A stretch of 64,000 nt of DNA. Origin: Methanomicrobiaceae archaeon (GTDB lineage Archaea; Halobacteriota; Methanomicrobia; Methanomicrobiales; Methanomicrobiaceae). Of this stretch, positions 1 through 9,448 are shown in pieces; positions within the stretch are counted from its first letter, which is position 1; each line of letters begins with the position of its first letter. Below the pieces are notes generated by a model, which searched no databases, had not been told where the DNA came from, and saw only the letters and a list, made by a program, of their open reading frames with translations. The position numbers and the translations under genes are program-made. The stretch is from assembly GCA_016926855.1 (NCBI GenBank), contig JAFGNT010000018.1, positions 1 to 64,000 on the forward strand, given 5' to 3'.

Positions 1-258
1 GCCTGAGTGACTGCCTGAAATCCCCCCTGACGGCAGAGCGCCGCAGCGGAGAAGACAGAGCAGATCGACCTTACTATGTAAGTCCGGGTAGTACATAAAG
101 ATAGTGAATAGAAACCGGACGGCATCCAAAGAAACACATTATACAGCCGGTAGGAGGAAATGAAAATGCCCGGATCACACCCGGATTGTATCCCTCCAAA
201 AAAACGCGCGCATCAAGCGCATTTCAGAAGGAGGTGCGTGGCCTTCTCCGCGCTCCGC
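1..258. other. left-edge region without a supported gene
   Basis: I see no convincing gene here. Two short frames are open to the window edge: plus strand 3..98, which ends in TAA and could be the C-terminus of a gene lying to the left, and minus strand from an ATG near 95, which could be the N-terminus of a gene running off the edge. Neither has a recognisable motif. A strong Shine-Dalgarno-like GGAGGA stands before an ATG at 160, but the resulting frame mostly runs antisense to scpA. No scpB start is visible just downstream of scpA, where it sits in many genomes. Confidence 0.4.
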
Positions 259-275
259 CGTTCTCACCGAGAACG
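259..275 (-). terminator. hairpin just after the scpA stop codon
   Basis: A perfect 7-bp inverted repeat with a 3-base loop (CGTTCTC, ACC, GAGAACG) directly follows the scpA stop codon on the minus strand. The position suggests 3'-end formation or RNA processing for the smc-scpA transcript. No long T-run follows, so the terminator role is inferred. Confidence 0.35.
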
Positions 276-1004
276 TTATTCCGAAGCAGATCCATTATCC
301 TGGCACTTCGTGATGATAATATCACCAAAGAACTCTTCCTGGCGGAGCGCAAGTTTTCCGTCAATCATCAAAAACAGGAGGGGGATATATACTTCGCGTA
401 TTCCGCATTCCATCTCTGTACAGAGTTCGGCAAGAGTGACGACATCCCGCCCCTCCTTCGCCCTTTCAAAACAAGAGAGGACTGAAGACGCTGAATCCTG
501 AAAATCCTCCTCATGTGCGATATTCACAACATCATCCGCCTCGATGAACAGTTGGGGAATAACATTCCGGCGCCTGTGGCGGCGGCGCTCCTCCTTCTCC
601 GCCGTTTTTAATTGTTTAATCAGTTCATAGAGGGTCACTGGCCGTGCGCGCTGCTTTTTTCTCCCTATTCTTCGCTGGATTTCCCGTTCGAGACGTTCTA
701 TCGGTTCCGCCACGTCGTCAAAATCGTAATTCCCATCCAGGCCGATATCATCGGTGAATTCATCTATCTCTTCGGAAAACTCACCCTCATCACTGAATTC
801 AGCTTCCTCAAGATATTCTGACTTCATCCGAAGAAGCGTTGCGGCAAAAAAGAGAGTCCTCCCGGATATGCGAAGATCCAGTTCCTTCAGGCGTTCCAGT
901 TCCGAGAGGAAACGATCGGTTACTTCGACTATATCGATATTCCAGGGATCTATTTCACCCCGTTCAGCCATTGAAACCAGGATTTCAACCGGTTCCTCAT
1001 ACAT
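276..1004 (-). CDS. scpA: segregation and condensation protein ScpA (kleisin)
   Basis: This 242-residue protein matches the ScpA kleisin family. Near the N-terminus it has EEPVEILVSMAERGEIDPW, the segment that engages the Smc neck, then RTLFFAATLLRMKSEYL. An acidic linker follows at about residues 70-105, then a basic stretch with RPVTLYELIKQLK, and a winged-helix-like C-terminus (ELCTEMECGIREVYIPLLFLM). ScpA bridges the head domains of the Smc dimer during chromosome organisation in the nucleoid. The start overlaps the smc stop by 8 bases, which points to co-transcription and coupled translation. Family assignment is firm; the C-terminal fold is inferred. Confidence 0.93.
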   Translation of the reverse strand: MYEEPVEILVSMAERGEIDPWNIDIVEVTDRFLSELERLKELDLRISGRTLFFAATLLRMKSEYLEEAEFSDEGEFSEEIDEFTDDIGLDGNYDFDDVAEPIERLEREIQRRIGRKKQRARPVTLYELIKQLKTAEKEERRRHRRRNVIPQLFIEADDVVNIAHEEDFQDSASSVLSCFERAKEGRDVVTLAELCTEMECGIREVYIPLLFLMIDGKLALRQEEFFGDIIITKCQDNGSASE

Positions 1005-4000
1005 TGCTCTTTACACCAGTGACATACGTGCTCTTGTCAGGCCTGAGTGTCACCCCGACAATACGATCAGCCCGATCGATGGTCGGGCGACGCAATGATA
1101 CAATAATCGACTGTGCATCATGGGAGAGCTCTTTGATAAGATTTGCGATCCGCTCAACATTCGATGCGTCGAGAAACATGTCAATCTCATCAAGTGCATA
1201 GAAAGGTGCAGGCATGAACTGCTGAATGGAAAATATGAACGCAAGTGTTGTAAGCGATTTTTCACCACCCGAAAGAGAGCTGAGCAGATGTACCTTTTTG
1301 TCACGCGGTTTGACTGCAAAGGTCATTCCACCGCTGAAAGGATTCTCCTCGTTGTCCAGTATCAGGTTGCCGCTCCCACTCGTGAGACGGGAGAATATCA
1401 AGCGGAAATTTTCGTCAATTGCACGGTAAGCCTCCATAAAAGTGTCGAATTTCAGCTTCTCAAACCTCTCGATGCGTTCGATGAGCAGCGTACGCTCGCG
1501 TGACAGGACCTCTTTTTTCTCAGTCCGGTCTTCAACTCGTTTCTCCACCCGCTCGAATTCATCAATGGCAAGCATATTGACGTCACCGATTGATTTCAGG
1601 GAACGGTCGGCACCGGCAATTTCTTCTTCAATCTCAGCCAGCGAGAGATCGGTCTCATGATCCCCGATTTCCTGCCTGAGAGCCTCAATTTCTATTGAGA
1701 GACTTTCCTCCCGCTGGCGGAACGATGATATCTGAAGGCGTATTCGATCAATGGCACTGTCACACTCGATTTTCCGCTTCTCTGCCGCGGCAATCCCGCG
1801 GTTCACACCATCGCGCTCGTTGCGCAGATTCTCAAGTTCGTCCGAAAAGCCCGACTGCCGTTCTTCCAACGCTTCAATACGCGCTTTGTTCCCTTCAATA
1901 ACAGATTCGGCCGAGTTCACATCGGCCTCAAGTGTACTATTTCGTCCCTCGATATTCTCGCGTTCCGCTTCGAGTTCCTCAAGGCGTTTTGTGAAATACT
2001 GTCTCTCGCGCTGTGCATCGGCAATATCCGCATCTTTATTTCGGAGACGGCGCTCCTGTTCGGCAATTTCTTTTCCCATTCGACTCATTTTTTCTGATAG
2101 CGCCGGAATTCCCGTTTCTTCGAGCCGTGCCTTCAACCGGTCGATTTCACAGCCGATTGACGATATGTCCTGCGAGACAGTTTCAATTTCAGCTTCGATT
2201 GAAGCGAGGTGTGCCGAACCCTCACCAACCTCCCGCTCCATCGCCTCCAGCGACGCACGAATTTGATCACGTTCCTCGGACATATCGGTATTTCGCTTGG
2301 AATACTCATCAATAAGCATCTGATAGCGGGCAATCTGCTCCTCTATACCTGAGCGCTGCCTCCGCATCTCCTCTCCCTTGGTAGTCAGCCGCGATATGGC
2401 GAGCTCGATATCCGAGGCTTCCGACTCCATTCCTGCAAGCTCATGGTGAAGGCGGCTGATTTCATCATCAGCGGCGACGCCGAATCCGAGCGTCTGTTTC
2501 TGCTGCCGGGATCCGCCGGTCATCGCACCGCTTTTTTCAAGAAGTTCGCCATCAACCGTCACCATTCGGTACTTGCCCATCATCTTCCGGGCGTGTTCCA
2601 TAGTGTCAATGATAACCGTTGCACCGAATACAAGGCGGAATACCGGGTCGAAGAGCGGATCATAATCCAGCAGATTAACTGCATAATCAATAATGTTACG
2701 ATCCCTCATCGGAGGGATTTCAGGCGATTTCAATTTATTCAGGGGGAGAAACGTCAATCTTCCCAGGCGATGGTCTCTGAGATACCGGATGGCATCTGCT
2801 GCTATTGCATCGTTCTCGACCACAACATACCGGAGGCGCCCACCTGCCGCCACATCAAGAGCATGAGTGTATTCCGGAGGCGCCCGCCCAAGCTGGGCAA
2901 CAGTCCCATACACGCCGTCCATGCCTAAAATGGCCTCCATAACCTTGCCCCCTGCACCTCCCGCAGCATGCTGCTGTGCTTCAAGACGCATAACCGCCTG
3001 TTCATACGACTTGATGTCCTTCTGGAGAGTTTCGCGGGATGAGCGGTAGGAAAACAGGCTGCTCTCAGTTTCCGACAAATCGCGCTCGAGAGCCTCTTTT
3101 TCCGTGTTCAGACGTGCAATGCAGGCATCGTATTCTCCTATCTGCCCCTCCTTCTCGGCCTTTTCCCTGTCGACCTGTGCAAGACGGACAGATATCCGCT
3201 CTGTTTCGGAAGAACGGAGACGGCTGCGTTCAATGAGCATATCCTGCTGGTGCAGAAAATCACCCCGGATACTTTTTTGCTCCTCAACGCGGTTCATCAG
3301 GGAAAAAAGCTGCTCTTTCGCCGCGACGACATCGTCATTTTCGACATGGAGCGATCTTTCGACAGCCTCGAGATCGGCACGTTGCCCGGCAAGCTCCATC
3401 CCGATATTTGACCGGTCAATCGAAAGTGAGCGTACCGCGTCGGAGAGTTCGCCGACACGGGTTTCAGCCCGCTTCGCATCCATGTAGATCTTTTTTATCT
3501 TTTCAAGATTCGAGTCTTTTTCGTGTTTCAGGCGAGATATTGTCTGCTCAGCGAGCTTTATCTCACTTTTCGCCTCCTCCAGATCCGACAGTAACGCGAG
3601 GTATTCTGTACCACTTTTTTCATTGATCTGGCGTTCAATGTCCCGAATTATTTCTGAAAGGCGCTCGATTTCCTCGTGACCGGCTGCACGCCGCTGTTCA
3701 ATCGTCCCGATATCCACAGTCTGTTCGGCAACCAGTTGTCTGAGTGCCCCAAGTTCCCTGATTCGATCTCTGAGTTGAGCGGCTGAGAGGCATCCCTGAT
3801 AATATGCCAGTTGCTCCTGCCAATGACGGTATTGAAGAGCCTGTTCGCGTTCCGACGTGAGATCCTCAAGGCGTGAGCTCAGCTCGCGCAGGAGAAGTTC
3901 TTCCCGTTCGATACGTTCACGAACCACCTCAAGTTCGGCAAGCGACTGCTCTTTTTTCTTATCAAATTCAGCGACACCGGCAATTTCATCAATAATTTTC

Positions 4001-4440
4001 CGGCGTTCCGTATCGCTCATCTCCATTATCCGGGTGATATCGCCCTGCATGACAACGTTATACCCTTCCGGCTTGATCCCATGACGGACGAGGAACTCCA
4101 GAACGTCGCCCTGTTTGCAGAGTCGATCATTGAGGTAATTGTAACTGTAATAACCGTGTCCGGTACGTTTGATCCGGCGGCGAATCCGGGTTCCGTCGGA
4201 GAATGTAATCGTCACTTCCGCGGTATTTTTACCGGTATTTAAGTTGATTAAATCGGTCAGTTTTTCCGCACGAAGCCCACGCGCACTCGAGAGTGCAAGG
4301 CAAAAAAGGATACAGTCAATAATGTTACTTTTACCTGAGCCATTTGGTCCAGAAATGACGGTGAAACCTTCAAAAAAAGGTATTTTTGTCTTCTTTCCGA
4401 AAGACTTGAAATTATCGATCTCAAGCTGGGTGATATGCAA
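997..4440 (-). CDS. smc: chromosome segregation protein Smc
   Basis: A full-length 1147-residue Smc ATPase. The N-terminal head has Walker A GPNGSGKSN near residue 33. A long coiled coil follows to about residue 490, then a hinge at about 500-640 starting near GVYGTVAQLGRAP, a second coiled coil, and a C-terminal head with the signature LSGGEKS and Walker B FYALDEID. Smc with ScpA compacts and helps segregate the chromosome. The start codon is TTG, supported by AAGGAG/GGAG 8-14 bases upstream that overlaps the end of the preceding coiled-coil gene. It is the middle gene of a three-gene minus-strand unit. Confidence 0.97.
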   Translation of the reverse strand: MHITQLEIDNFKSFGKKTKIPFFEGFTVISGPNGSGKSNIIDCILFCLALSSARGLRAEKLTDLINLNTGKNTAEVTITFSDGTRIRRRIKRTGHGYYSYNYLNDRLCKQGDVLEFLVRHGIKPEGYNVVMQGDITRIMEMSDTERRKIIDEIAGVAEFDKKKEQSLAELEVVRERIEREELLLRELSSRLEDLTSEREQALQYRHWQEQLAYYQGCLSAAQLRDRIRELGALRQLVAEQTVDIGTIEQRRAAGHEEIERLSEIIRDIERQINEKSGTEYLALLSDLEEAKSEIKLAEQTISRLKHEKDSNLEKIKKIYMDAKRAETRVGELSDAVRSLSIDRSNIGMELAGQRADLEAVERSLHVENDDVVAAKEQLFSLMNRVEEQKSIRGDFLHQQDMLIERSRLRSSETERISVRLAQVDREKAEKEGQIGEYDACIARLNTEKEALERDLSETESSLFSYRSSRETLQKDIKSYEQAVMRLEAQQHAAGGAGGKVMEAILGMDGVYGTVAQLGRAPPEYTHALDVAAGGRLRYVVVENDAIAADAIRYLRDHRLGRLTFLPLNKLKSPEIPPMRDRNIIDYAVNLLDYDPLFDPVFRLVFGATVIIDTMEHARKMMGKYRMVTVDGELLEKSGAMTGGSRQQKQTLGFGVAADDEISRLHHELAGMESEASDIELAISRLTTKGEEMRRQRSGIEEQIARYQMLIDEYSKRNTDMSEERDQIRASLEAMEREVGEGSAHLASIEAEIETVSQDISSIGCEIDRLKARLEETGIPALSEKMSRMGKEIAEQERRLRNKDADIADAQRERQYFTKRLEELEAERENIEGRNSTLEADVNSAESVIEGNKARIEALEERQSGFSDELENLRNERDGVNRGIAAAEKRKIECDSAIDRIRLQISSFRQREESLSIEIEALRQEIGDHETDLSLAEIEEEIAGADRSLKSIGDVNMLAIDEFERVEKRVEDRTEKKEVLSRERTLLIERIERFEKLKFDTFMEAYRAIDENFRLIFSRLTSGSGNLILDNEENPFSGGMTFAVKPRDKKVHLLSSLSGGEKSLTTLAFIFSIQQFMPAPFYALDEIDMFLDASNVERIANLIKELSHDAQSIIVSLRRPTIDRADRIVGVTLRPDKSTYVTGVKSNV

Positions 4441-4451
4441 AGACCGGGCTC

Positions 4452-5039
4452 CTACTCCTTTTTGCGTTTGATTTCCACAGTATCATCGTCACCCGCATAA
4501 ATAAGAGGTTTGCTTTCTTCCTTGGCCGGCCTTTTGTAATCTTCGGTACCGCCCGACGTCTTTTTCCGGGGGATTCCTCGTGATCCTGCGACGATCATTT
4601 CATCCGATTGCCGCTGTTCGGGCTTCAGAGTGCCGTCAGTTTGCATAATGAGCACTTCACCCTTCTTACGGGCCGTGGTGGCGGAAACTTGAGGTTCTGA
4701 AACAGGTTTTTTCGTAACAGTGCTCTCGGTCTTCCCCGTTTTTTCGCGCAGAGTTCGTGCGCCCTGAAGGATATCAGGTGCCTGAGGGCGCGGTATCTTT
4801 TCCATGCGCTCCTCATGCTTCTGCATGATTTTTCGGACAATCGCCTTGAGATCAAGAAGCTCCTCTTTTAATCCTTCCACCAGGCTTTCAAGCTGTACAA
4901 TTTTCTTCTCAAGCGTGCGGATACGCTCGGGTTCGTCGGTATTCCGGATTGGTCCGCCTTCTTTCAGCATGCTAATCTCCCTCTCTTTTTCTTCGATAAT
5001 ATTCTCAAGCATTCTTATTTTTGCATCCTTTTGCGCCAT
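4452..5039 (-). CDS. coiled-coil protein of unknown function upstream of smc
   Basis: A 195-residue protein that I do not recognise by name. Residues 1-80 are a charged heptad-type coiled coil (KDAKIRMLENIIEEKEREIS and further). The rest is a low-complexity, basic, Ser/Thr/Lys-rich tail ending in KRKKE. It has no membrane segment or catalytic motif. It is the first gene of the smc-scpA unit and ends 11 bases before the smc TTG; its final codons AAG GAG TAG provide the smc ribosome-binding site. The context suggests a chromosome-organisation accessory role, but this rests on position only. Confidence 0.8.
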   Translation of the reverse strand: MAQKDAKIRMLENIIEEKEREISMLKEGGPIRNTDEPERIRTLEKKIVQLESLVEGLKEELLDLKAIVRKIMQKHEERMEKIPRPQAPDILQGARTLREKTGKTESTVTKKPVSEPQVSATTARKKGEVLIMQTDGTLKPEQRQSDEMIVAGSRGIPRKKTSGGTEDYKRPAKEESKPLIYAGDDDTVEIKRKKE

Positions 5040-5104
5040 TATTCTCTCAACGATAAAGATGCATCTGGTTTCCTAATAATCCTTCTGTTACCCTTGGCAT
5101 GACA

Positions 5105-5116
5105 AAAAGATATTAC
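5105..5116 (+). promoter_or_regulatory. possible TATA promoter of glyA
   Basis: An AT-rich element (AAAGATATTACC) lies about 25-35 bases before the glyA ATG, and no Shine-Dalgarno sequence precedes that ATG. This spacing fits an archaeal TATA box driving a nearly leaderless transcript. It lies between the divergent coiled-coil/smc unit and glyA. Confidence 0.35.
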
Positions 5117-5140
5117 CTTTTCGCACAAATTTAACTGCAC

Positions 5141-6385
5141 ATGTCATATCTGGCTGACTTTGATCCAGAAATTGCCGGTTTAATCGAGAAAGAGCGCCTT
5201 CGACAGGTGAACGGCCTCGAACTGATCGCATCAGAGAATGTCGTCAGCAAGGCAGTCCTCGAAGCAATGGGGTCCATAATGACCAATAAATATGCCGAAG
5301 GGTACCCCGGGAAACGGTACTATGGCGGATGTGAATATCATGATATGGTAGAGAATATTGCACGGGACCGCCTATGCACCCTTTTTGGTGCGGAGCACGC
5401 CAATGTCCAGCCCCATTCTGGCAGCCAGGCAAATCAGGCAGTATATTTTGCATATCTCGGCCACAAGGATAAAATCATGAGCCAGGATCTTGCACAGGGC
5501 GGGCACCTGTCTCACGGATCACCGGTGAATATTACCGGGAAATGGTACACCATCACACATTATGGCGTCGATAAGGAAACCGAGATGCTTGATTACGCAG
5601 CGATTGAGGAAATGGCCCGGAAAGAACGGCCGAAAATGATTGTCTGTGGTGCAAGCGCATACTCCCGTGAAATTGATTTTAAAGCGTTTCAAGAGATTGC
5701 TGACAGCATCGACGCCTATTGTATGGCTGATATTGCCCACATTGCGGGTCTCTGCGCTACAGGTCAACACCAGACATCAGTCGGTGTTACGAACTTCACT
5801 ACAACAACAACCCATAAAACACTTCGCGGACCCCGCGGCGGTGCGATCATGTGCAACAAAGAATACGCACAGGATATTGATCGAAGTGTGTTCCCCGGGA
5901 TGCAGGGCGGTCCGCTCATGCACACCATCACGGCAAAAGCGGTATGCTTTAAAGAGGCACTCCACCCCGCCTTCACGGATTACTGCCGACAGATTGTGAA
6001 AAATTCCCAGGCTATGGCCGCGACGCTCACCGAAGCGGGCTTCGACCTTGTTTCGGGAGGCACGGACAACCACCTTATCCTGCTCGACCTCACTAACATG
6101 GGAATAACGGGTCTCGAGGCGGAAAATACGCTTGGAAATGCAGGCATCACGGTTAATAAAAACACCATCCCACGGGAAACCAGAAGCCCCTTTGTGACAA
6201 GCGGTCTCAGAATCGGGACACCCGCCGTAACTTCACGTGGCATGAAAGAGGAGGAGATGGTACAGATCGGTGAGTGGATTGGCCGTGTCCTGAAGGATAT
6301 CACCGACACATCCACGATTGCACGGGTACAGGAAGAAGTAAAGGCACTCGCGAGCGGATTCCCGCTCTATCCTGAAATCGCATGA
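5141..6385 (+). CDS. glyA: serine hydroxymethyltransferase
   Basis: A 414-residue PLP enzyme that interconverts serine and glycine and moves a one-carbon unit to a pterin. The family signature [14 protein letters not shown], containing the PLP lysine, lies near residues 222-235. Other typical motifs are [18 protein letters not shown] at the N-terminus and PHSGSQAN near residue 90. Length matches the family. It is followed by folD with a 4-base ATGA overlap, then a dihydropteroate-synthase-like gene and cofE, so one-carbon and cofactor genes form one operon. Whether the pterin is tetrahydrofolate or methanopterin cannot be read from the sequence; the folD neighbour favours folate. Confidence 0.97.
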   Translation: MSYLADFDPEIAGLIEKERLRQVNGLELIASENVVSKAVLEAMGSIMTNKYAEGYPGKRYYGGCEYHDMVENIARDRLCTLFGAEHANVQPHSGSQANQAVYFAYLGHKDKIMSQDLAQGGHLSHGSPVNITGKWYTITHYGVDKETEMLDYAAIEEMARKERPKMIVCGASAYSREIDFKAFQEIADSIDAYCMADIAHIAGLCATGQHQTSVGVTNFTTTTTHKTLRGPRGGAIMCNKEYAQDIDRSVFPGMQGGPLMHTITAKAVCFKEALHPAFTDYCRQIVKNSQAMAATLTEAGFDLVSGGTDNHLILLDLTNMGITGLEAENTLGNAGITVNKNTIPRETRSPFVTSGLRIGTPAVTSRGMKEEEMVQIGEWIGRVLKDITDTSTIARVQEEVKALASGFPLYPEIA

Positions 6386-7227
6386 TTCTCGACGGAAAAA
6401 AACTCTCAGAAAAACGCCTTGAAATCCTCAAGGAGCATATCGAGGAGGCAGGGCTATACCCCCGCCTTGCCACGGTGATCGTGGGAGATGATCCCGGATC
6501 GCGGATGTATGTCCGCATGAAGCACCGTGCATGCGAACGGGTGGGAATCGGATCAATCGGTGTGGAACTTCCGGCGGATGTCACGACGGAAACTGTTCTG
6601 GAGCAGGTCACACGTCTTAACGAGGACCCGTTCATCAGCGGAATTCTCGTACAGCTCCCTCTCCCGGCCGGAATCGATACTGAAGGGGTGATCGAGGCAG
6701 TCTCGCCGGAAAAGGATGTAGACGGATTTCATCCGGTAAATCTCGGCAATCTCTTTTCAGGGCGGCCGCGATTTGTGCCCTGCACTCCGGGCGGTATTAT
6801 GACCATCCTTTCGGAGTATGGTTTTGAATGCGAGGGAAAGCGTGCAGTGGTCGTGGGGAGAAGTATTGATGTCGGGCGCCCGATGGCAGCACTGTTGCTC
6901 AATGCCGACGCAACCGTTACAATCTGTCATTCGAAGACGAAAAATCTCGCCGACGAAATGAAGTCAGCCGACATTCTCGTCAGTGCAGTCGGCAGGGCAC
7001 GGTTCGTCACGGCTGACATGGTGAAGGACAACGCTGTTGTCATCGATGTCGGCATCAATTACGATGCGGAGGGCAAACTCTGCGGCGACGTGGACTTTGA
7101 TGCCGTCGTGACAAAAGCAGCCGCTGTAACGCCGGTGCCGGGCGGGGTAGGCCCGATGACAATTGCAACGCTGATGGAGAACACCTTTAGGGCAGCCCGG
7201 TTGTTGGCATGCAATCCTGTCTTATAG
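6382..7227 (+). CDS. folD: bifunctional methylene-tetrahydrofolate dehydrogenase / methenyl-tetrahydrofolate cyclohydrolase
   Basis: A 281-residue FolD with all main motifs: [14 protein letters not shown] (substrate and catalytic lysine region, about residues 36-49), [32 protein letters not shown] (nucleotide-binding loop) and the C-terminal [18 protein letters not shown]. It converts methylene-H4F to formyl-H4F via methenyl-H4F, supplying purine synthesis. FolD occurs in only some methanogens, where methanopterin otherwise carries the C1 unit. It overlaps glyA by 4 bases and the next gene by 19 bases, so expression is coupled. Confidence 0.97.
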   Translation: MILDGKKLSEKRLEILKEHIEEAGLYPRLATVIVGDDPGSRMYVRMKHRACERVGIGSIGVELPADVTTETVLEQVTRLNEDPFISGILVQLPLPAGIDTEGVIEAVSPEKDVDGFHPVNLGNLFSGRPRFVPCTPGGIMTILSEYGFECEGKRAVVVGRSIDVGRPMAALLLNADATVTICHSKTKNLADEMKSADILVSAVGRARFVTADMVKDNAVVIDVGINYDAEGKLCGDVDFDAVVTKAAAVTPVPGGVGPMTIATLMENTFRAARLLACNPVL

Positions 7228-8021
7228 GTGGACTGCGGGTAGGCGGGGATGCCCCCGTACGCCTCATGGGCGTGATAAACTGCAGCCCCGAATCTTTTTT
7301 TTCCGGCTCATACGTTACGCCTCCGGGAGTAATGGATTGTGCACGGGTATTTGTTCGCGAAGGTGCTGACATCATCGATGTCGGTGCCCGCAGTACGGCG
7401 CCGCATGCACCGCCCATCTCTGTTACTAAAGAAAAGGAACGCATTATTACTGCTTTGAAATCGCTGGAGGGAAGCGGGATCCGAATCTCAGTGGACACGA
7501 TGCATCCCTCTGTGCTTGAAGCATGTACCCGGTACGACATCGCAGCGGTCAATGATATTTCAGGGCTCTCAAACCACGCATTTGCAGCACGCGTGGCGGA
7601 CACGGGACTTCCCGCAGTCTGCATGGCGGCGTTCCGTGAACCGGGAGACGCTGTGGGAATGGAAGAGACGATGGATGCCCTCGGGGGCGTCCTTTCCCGT
7701 GCTGAAAATCACGGCATTCGTGATGTTGTTCTTGATCCCGGCATCGGCAGGTGGACCGCGGCAAGGACTGGAGCAGATGACTGGGACCTCTGCCGGAATT
7801 TTTCCGGTTTTCTGGCTTATAAAAGGCCTCTACTTGCCGCAGTTTCACGAAAAACATTTCTCGGCGAGCTCCTCAACCGACAGCCGGCTGACCGGCTTGC
7901 CGGATCCCTTGCCGTCACCTACAGCCTGCTTGAACAGGGAGCGGCAATGGTACGGGCTCATGACATCTCCGAAACCCGGGATATAATCCGGGTATACGAA
8001 GCGATGAGAGGAGGACGATGA
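7209..8021 (+). CDS. dihydropteroate synthase-like protein
   Basis: A 270-residue TIM-barrel protein of the dihydropteroate synthase family. It has [13 protein letters not shown] (family form MGIxNxTPDSF), [41 protein letters not shown] and a C-terminal [10 protein letters not shown]. Compared with classical FolP, the GGEST motif is GARST, and the PGIGFGK loop reads [11 protein letters not shown], so the exact substrate is uncertain. It may join p-aminobenzoate (or a related arylamine) to a pterin, consistent with glyA and folD just upstream. The start overlaps the folD end by 19 bases; the stop overlaps cofE by 4. Confidence 0.88.
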   Translation: MQSCLIGGLRVGGDAPVRLMGVINCSPESFFSGSYVTPPGVMDCARVFVREGADIIDVGARSTAPHAPPISVTKEKERIITALKSLEGSGIRISVDTMHPSVLEACTRYDIAAVNDISGLSNHAFAARVADTGLPAVCMAAFREPGDAVGMEETMDALGGVLSRAENHGIRDVVLDPGIGRWTAARTGADDWDLCRNFSGFLAYKRPLLAAVSRKTFLGELLNRQPADRLAGSLAVTYSLLEQGAAMVRAHDISETRDIIRVYEAMRGGR

Positions 8022-8803
8022 ACGCATCATTCTGCGTATACGGCCTGAAAACCCGTATCATTAATGTGGACGACGACCTTGCTTCAGAATTCATCAGTGC
8101 GGCGAAGGCTATCGGAGGCTTTGAAGATGGAGATATCCTCGTCATCGCAGAAAATGCAGTTGCAACCGCAGAAGGGAGTATTGTCGTCCTGAAAGACATC
8201 ACGCCGTCTCAGGAAGCGCGCGCGCTCGCAGAACGATATTCAATGGATGAGCGCGTTGTAGAGTCTGTTCTCCGTGAAAGCGATGAAATCGTGGGGGGGA
8301 TCAGGGGATTCCTTCTCTGTATGAAAAACGGAACCCTGCTCCCGAACGCGGGTATTGACGGATCAAATGCACCGCCGGGAACACTTGTTAAATTGCCGGA
8401 AAATTCAGATGCGAGCGCCGATGCGATACGCCGCACTGTGAAGGGACGTACAGGTGCTTCCGTTGCTGTAATCATTGCCGATTCGAGAACACACGCAATG
8501 CGTCTCGGATGCAGCGGAGTTGCGATCGGCTGCTCGGGGATCGAAGCAGTCCTCGATGACCGGGGAAAGCCGGATCTGTTCGGCCGTGCCCTTGAAGTTA
8601 CCAAACGCGCCGTCGCGGATAATATTGCCTCCGCCGCCGAACTGGTGATGGGAGAGGCGGATGAATGCATTCCGGCAGCAGTCATCCGGGGCCTCGGATT
8701 ACCCCTTTCGGAAGTGGCGGGAGTCGAGAGTATCGAGCCCTCAGAATGCCTCTTCATGGGGGTCGCGCTGCATGGCAACCCGTCCCTTTTCGATCGAAAG
8801 TGA
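8018..8803 (+). CDS. cofE: coenzyme F420-0:L-glutamate ligase
   Basis: A 261-residue CofE. It carries the PNAGIDGSNAP motif near residues 107-117 and the segments GDILVIAENAVATAEG, VIIADSRTHAMRLG and FGRALEVTKRAVADNIASAAELVMGEADE, all typical of the F420-0 gamma-glutamyl ligase fold that uses GTP and divalent metal. It adds glutamate residues to F420-0 to give F420-2, the hydride carrier of methanogenesis. It overlaps the DHPS-like gene by 4 bases. Its 3' end overlaps the facing cofC by 63 bases. Confidence 0.96.
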   Translation: MNASFCVYGLKTRIINVDDDLASEFISAAKAIGGFEDGDILVIAENAVATAEGSIVVLKDITPSQEARALAERYSMDERVVESVLRESDEIVGGIRGFLLCMKNGTLLPNAGIDGSNAPPGTLVKLPENSDASADAIRRTVKGRTGASVAVIIADSRTHAMRLGCSGVAIGCSGIEAVLDDRGKPDLFGRALEVTKRAVADNIASAAELVMGEADECIPAAVIRGLGLPLSEVAGVESIEPSECLFMGVALHGNPSLFDRK

Positions 8804-9382
8804 AAAACCGCGATCTGTGAGAAACTTCCTGCTATTCTGCCGGCCGTGCAGGATTATCTCGACGAGATCCTCCTTTTCATCCACATCAGTATGGAGACGG
8901 AACGAATCGACGATCTCGACTTTCAGGCCTCCTTCTTCAGCAATGGCCATGTGATCGAGAAAACTTGCGCCATAGAAATCAACATGGAAATCCTCAGGAC
9001 GCCGGATGAACAGTGCATTTGTTCCTCCCCCCCGACCCGGCACGATTGCGAGATCGCAATTCGTGGAGATAATACGGTGTATTGATTCCGGTGTAGCCAG
9101 CGGAAGATCGGACATGATAATCAGCACCGGCTCCTGAAGGTTGGCGAGGCATTCGTTAAGTGCTTCGTTCAGTCCGAGGTCCTTTACAACCGTATCAGCG
9201 CGGGGGTGAGTGAACGGGTGAGTACAGAGCAGGGTGACCCGGCATCCGGCATCACAAACCGCAGAAATGACGTCGTCAAGCATTACCCGGGCAAACGCTT
9301 CACGTTCCTCCCGGTTCATTATACAGGAGAGCCTCGTTTTGGGATTTTCCGGCTTGAAGGGTATAACAGCCCGGACTAACAT
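8741..9382 (-). CDS. cofC: 2-phospho-L-lactate guanylyltransferase
   Basis: A 213-residue nucleotidyltransferase of the CofC family. It begins LVRAVIPFKPENPKTRLS (GTP-binding loop with a conserved lysine), has LIIMSDLPLATPE (metal-binding aspartates near residue 90) and the signature PGRGGGTNALFIR. It activates 2-phospholactate with GTP during F420 synthesis. The last 63 bases overlap the end of cofE on the opposite strand, an unusually long convergent overlap for two genes of one pathway. Confidence 0.94.
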   Translation of the reverse strand: MLVRAVIPFKPENPKTRLSCIMNREEREAFARVMLDDVISAVCDAGCRVTLLCTHPFTHPRADTVVKDLGLNEALNECLANLQEPVLIIMSDLPLATPESIHRIISTNCDLAIVPGRGGGTNALFIRRPEDFHVDFYGASFLDHMAIAEEGGLKVEIVDSFRLHTDVDEKEDLVEIILHGRQNSRKFLTDRGFSLSIEKGRVAMQRDPHEEAF

Positions 9383-9448
9383 CTACAGACGGTTGTTGTG
9401 GATGGGCTAAAAATGCATCGTTCGGGAACGTTTACGGTCGGAAAATAG

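Noticed and set aside
160-501. 113-residue plus-strand frame with a strong GGAGGA before its ATG
   Set aside because: Two thirds of it is antisense to the conserved scpA coding region, and the composition (many Arg, Ser, His) is that of a shadow frame.
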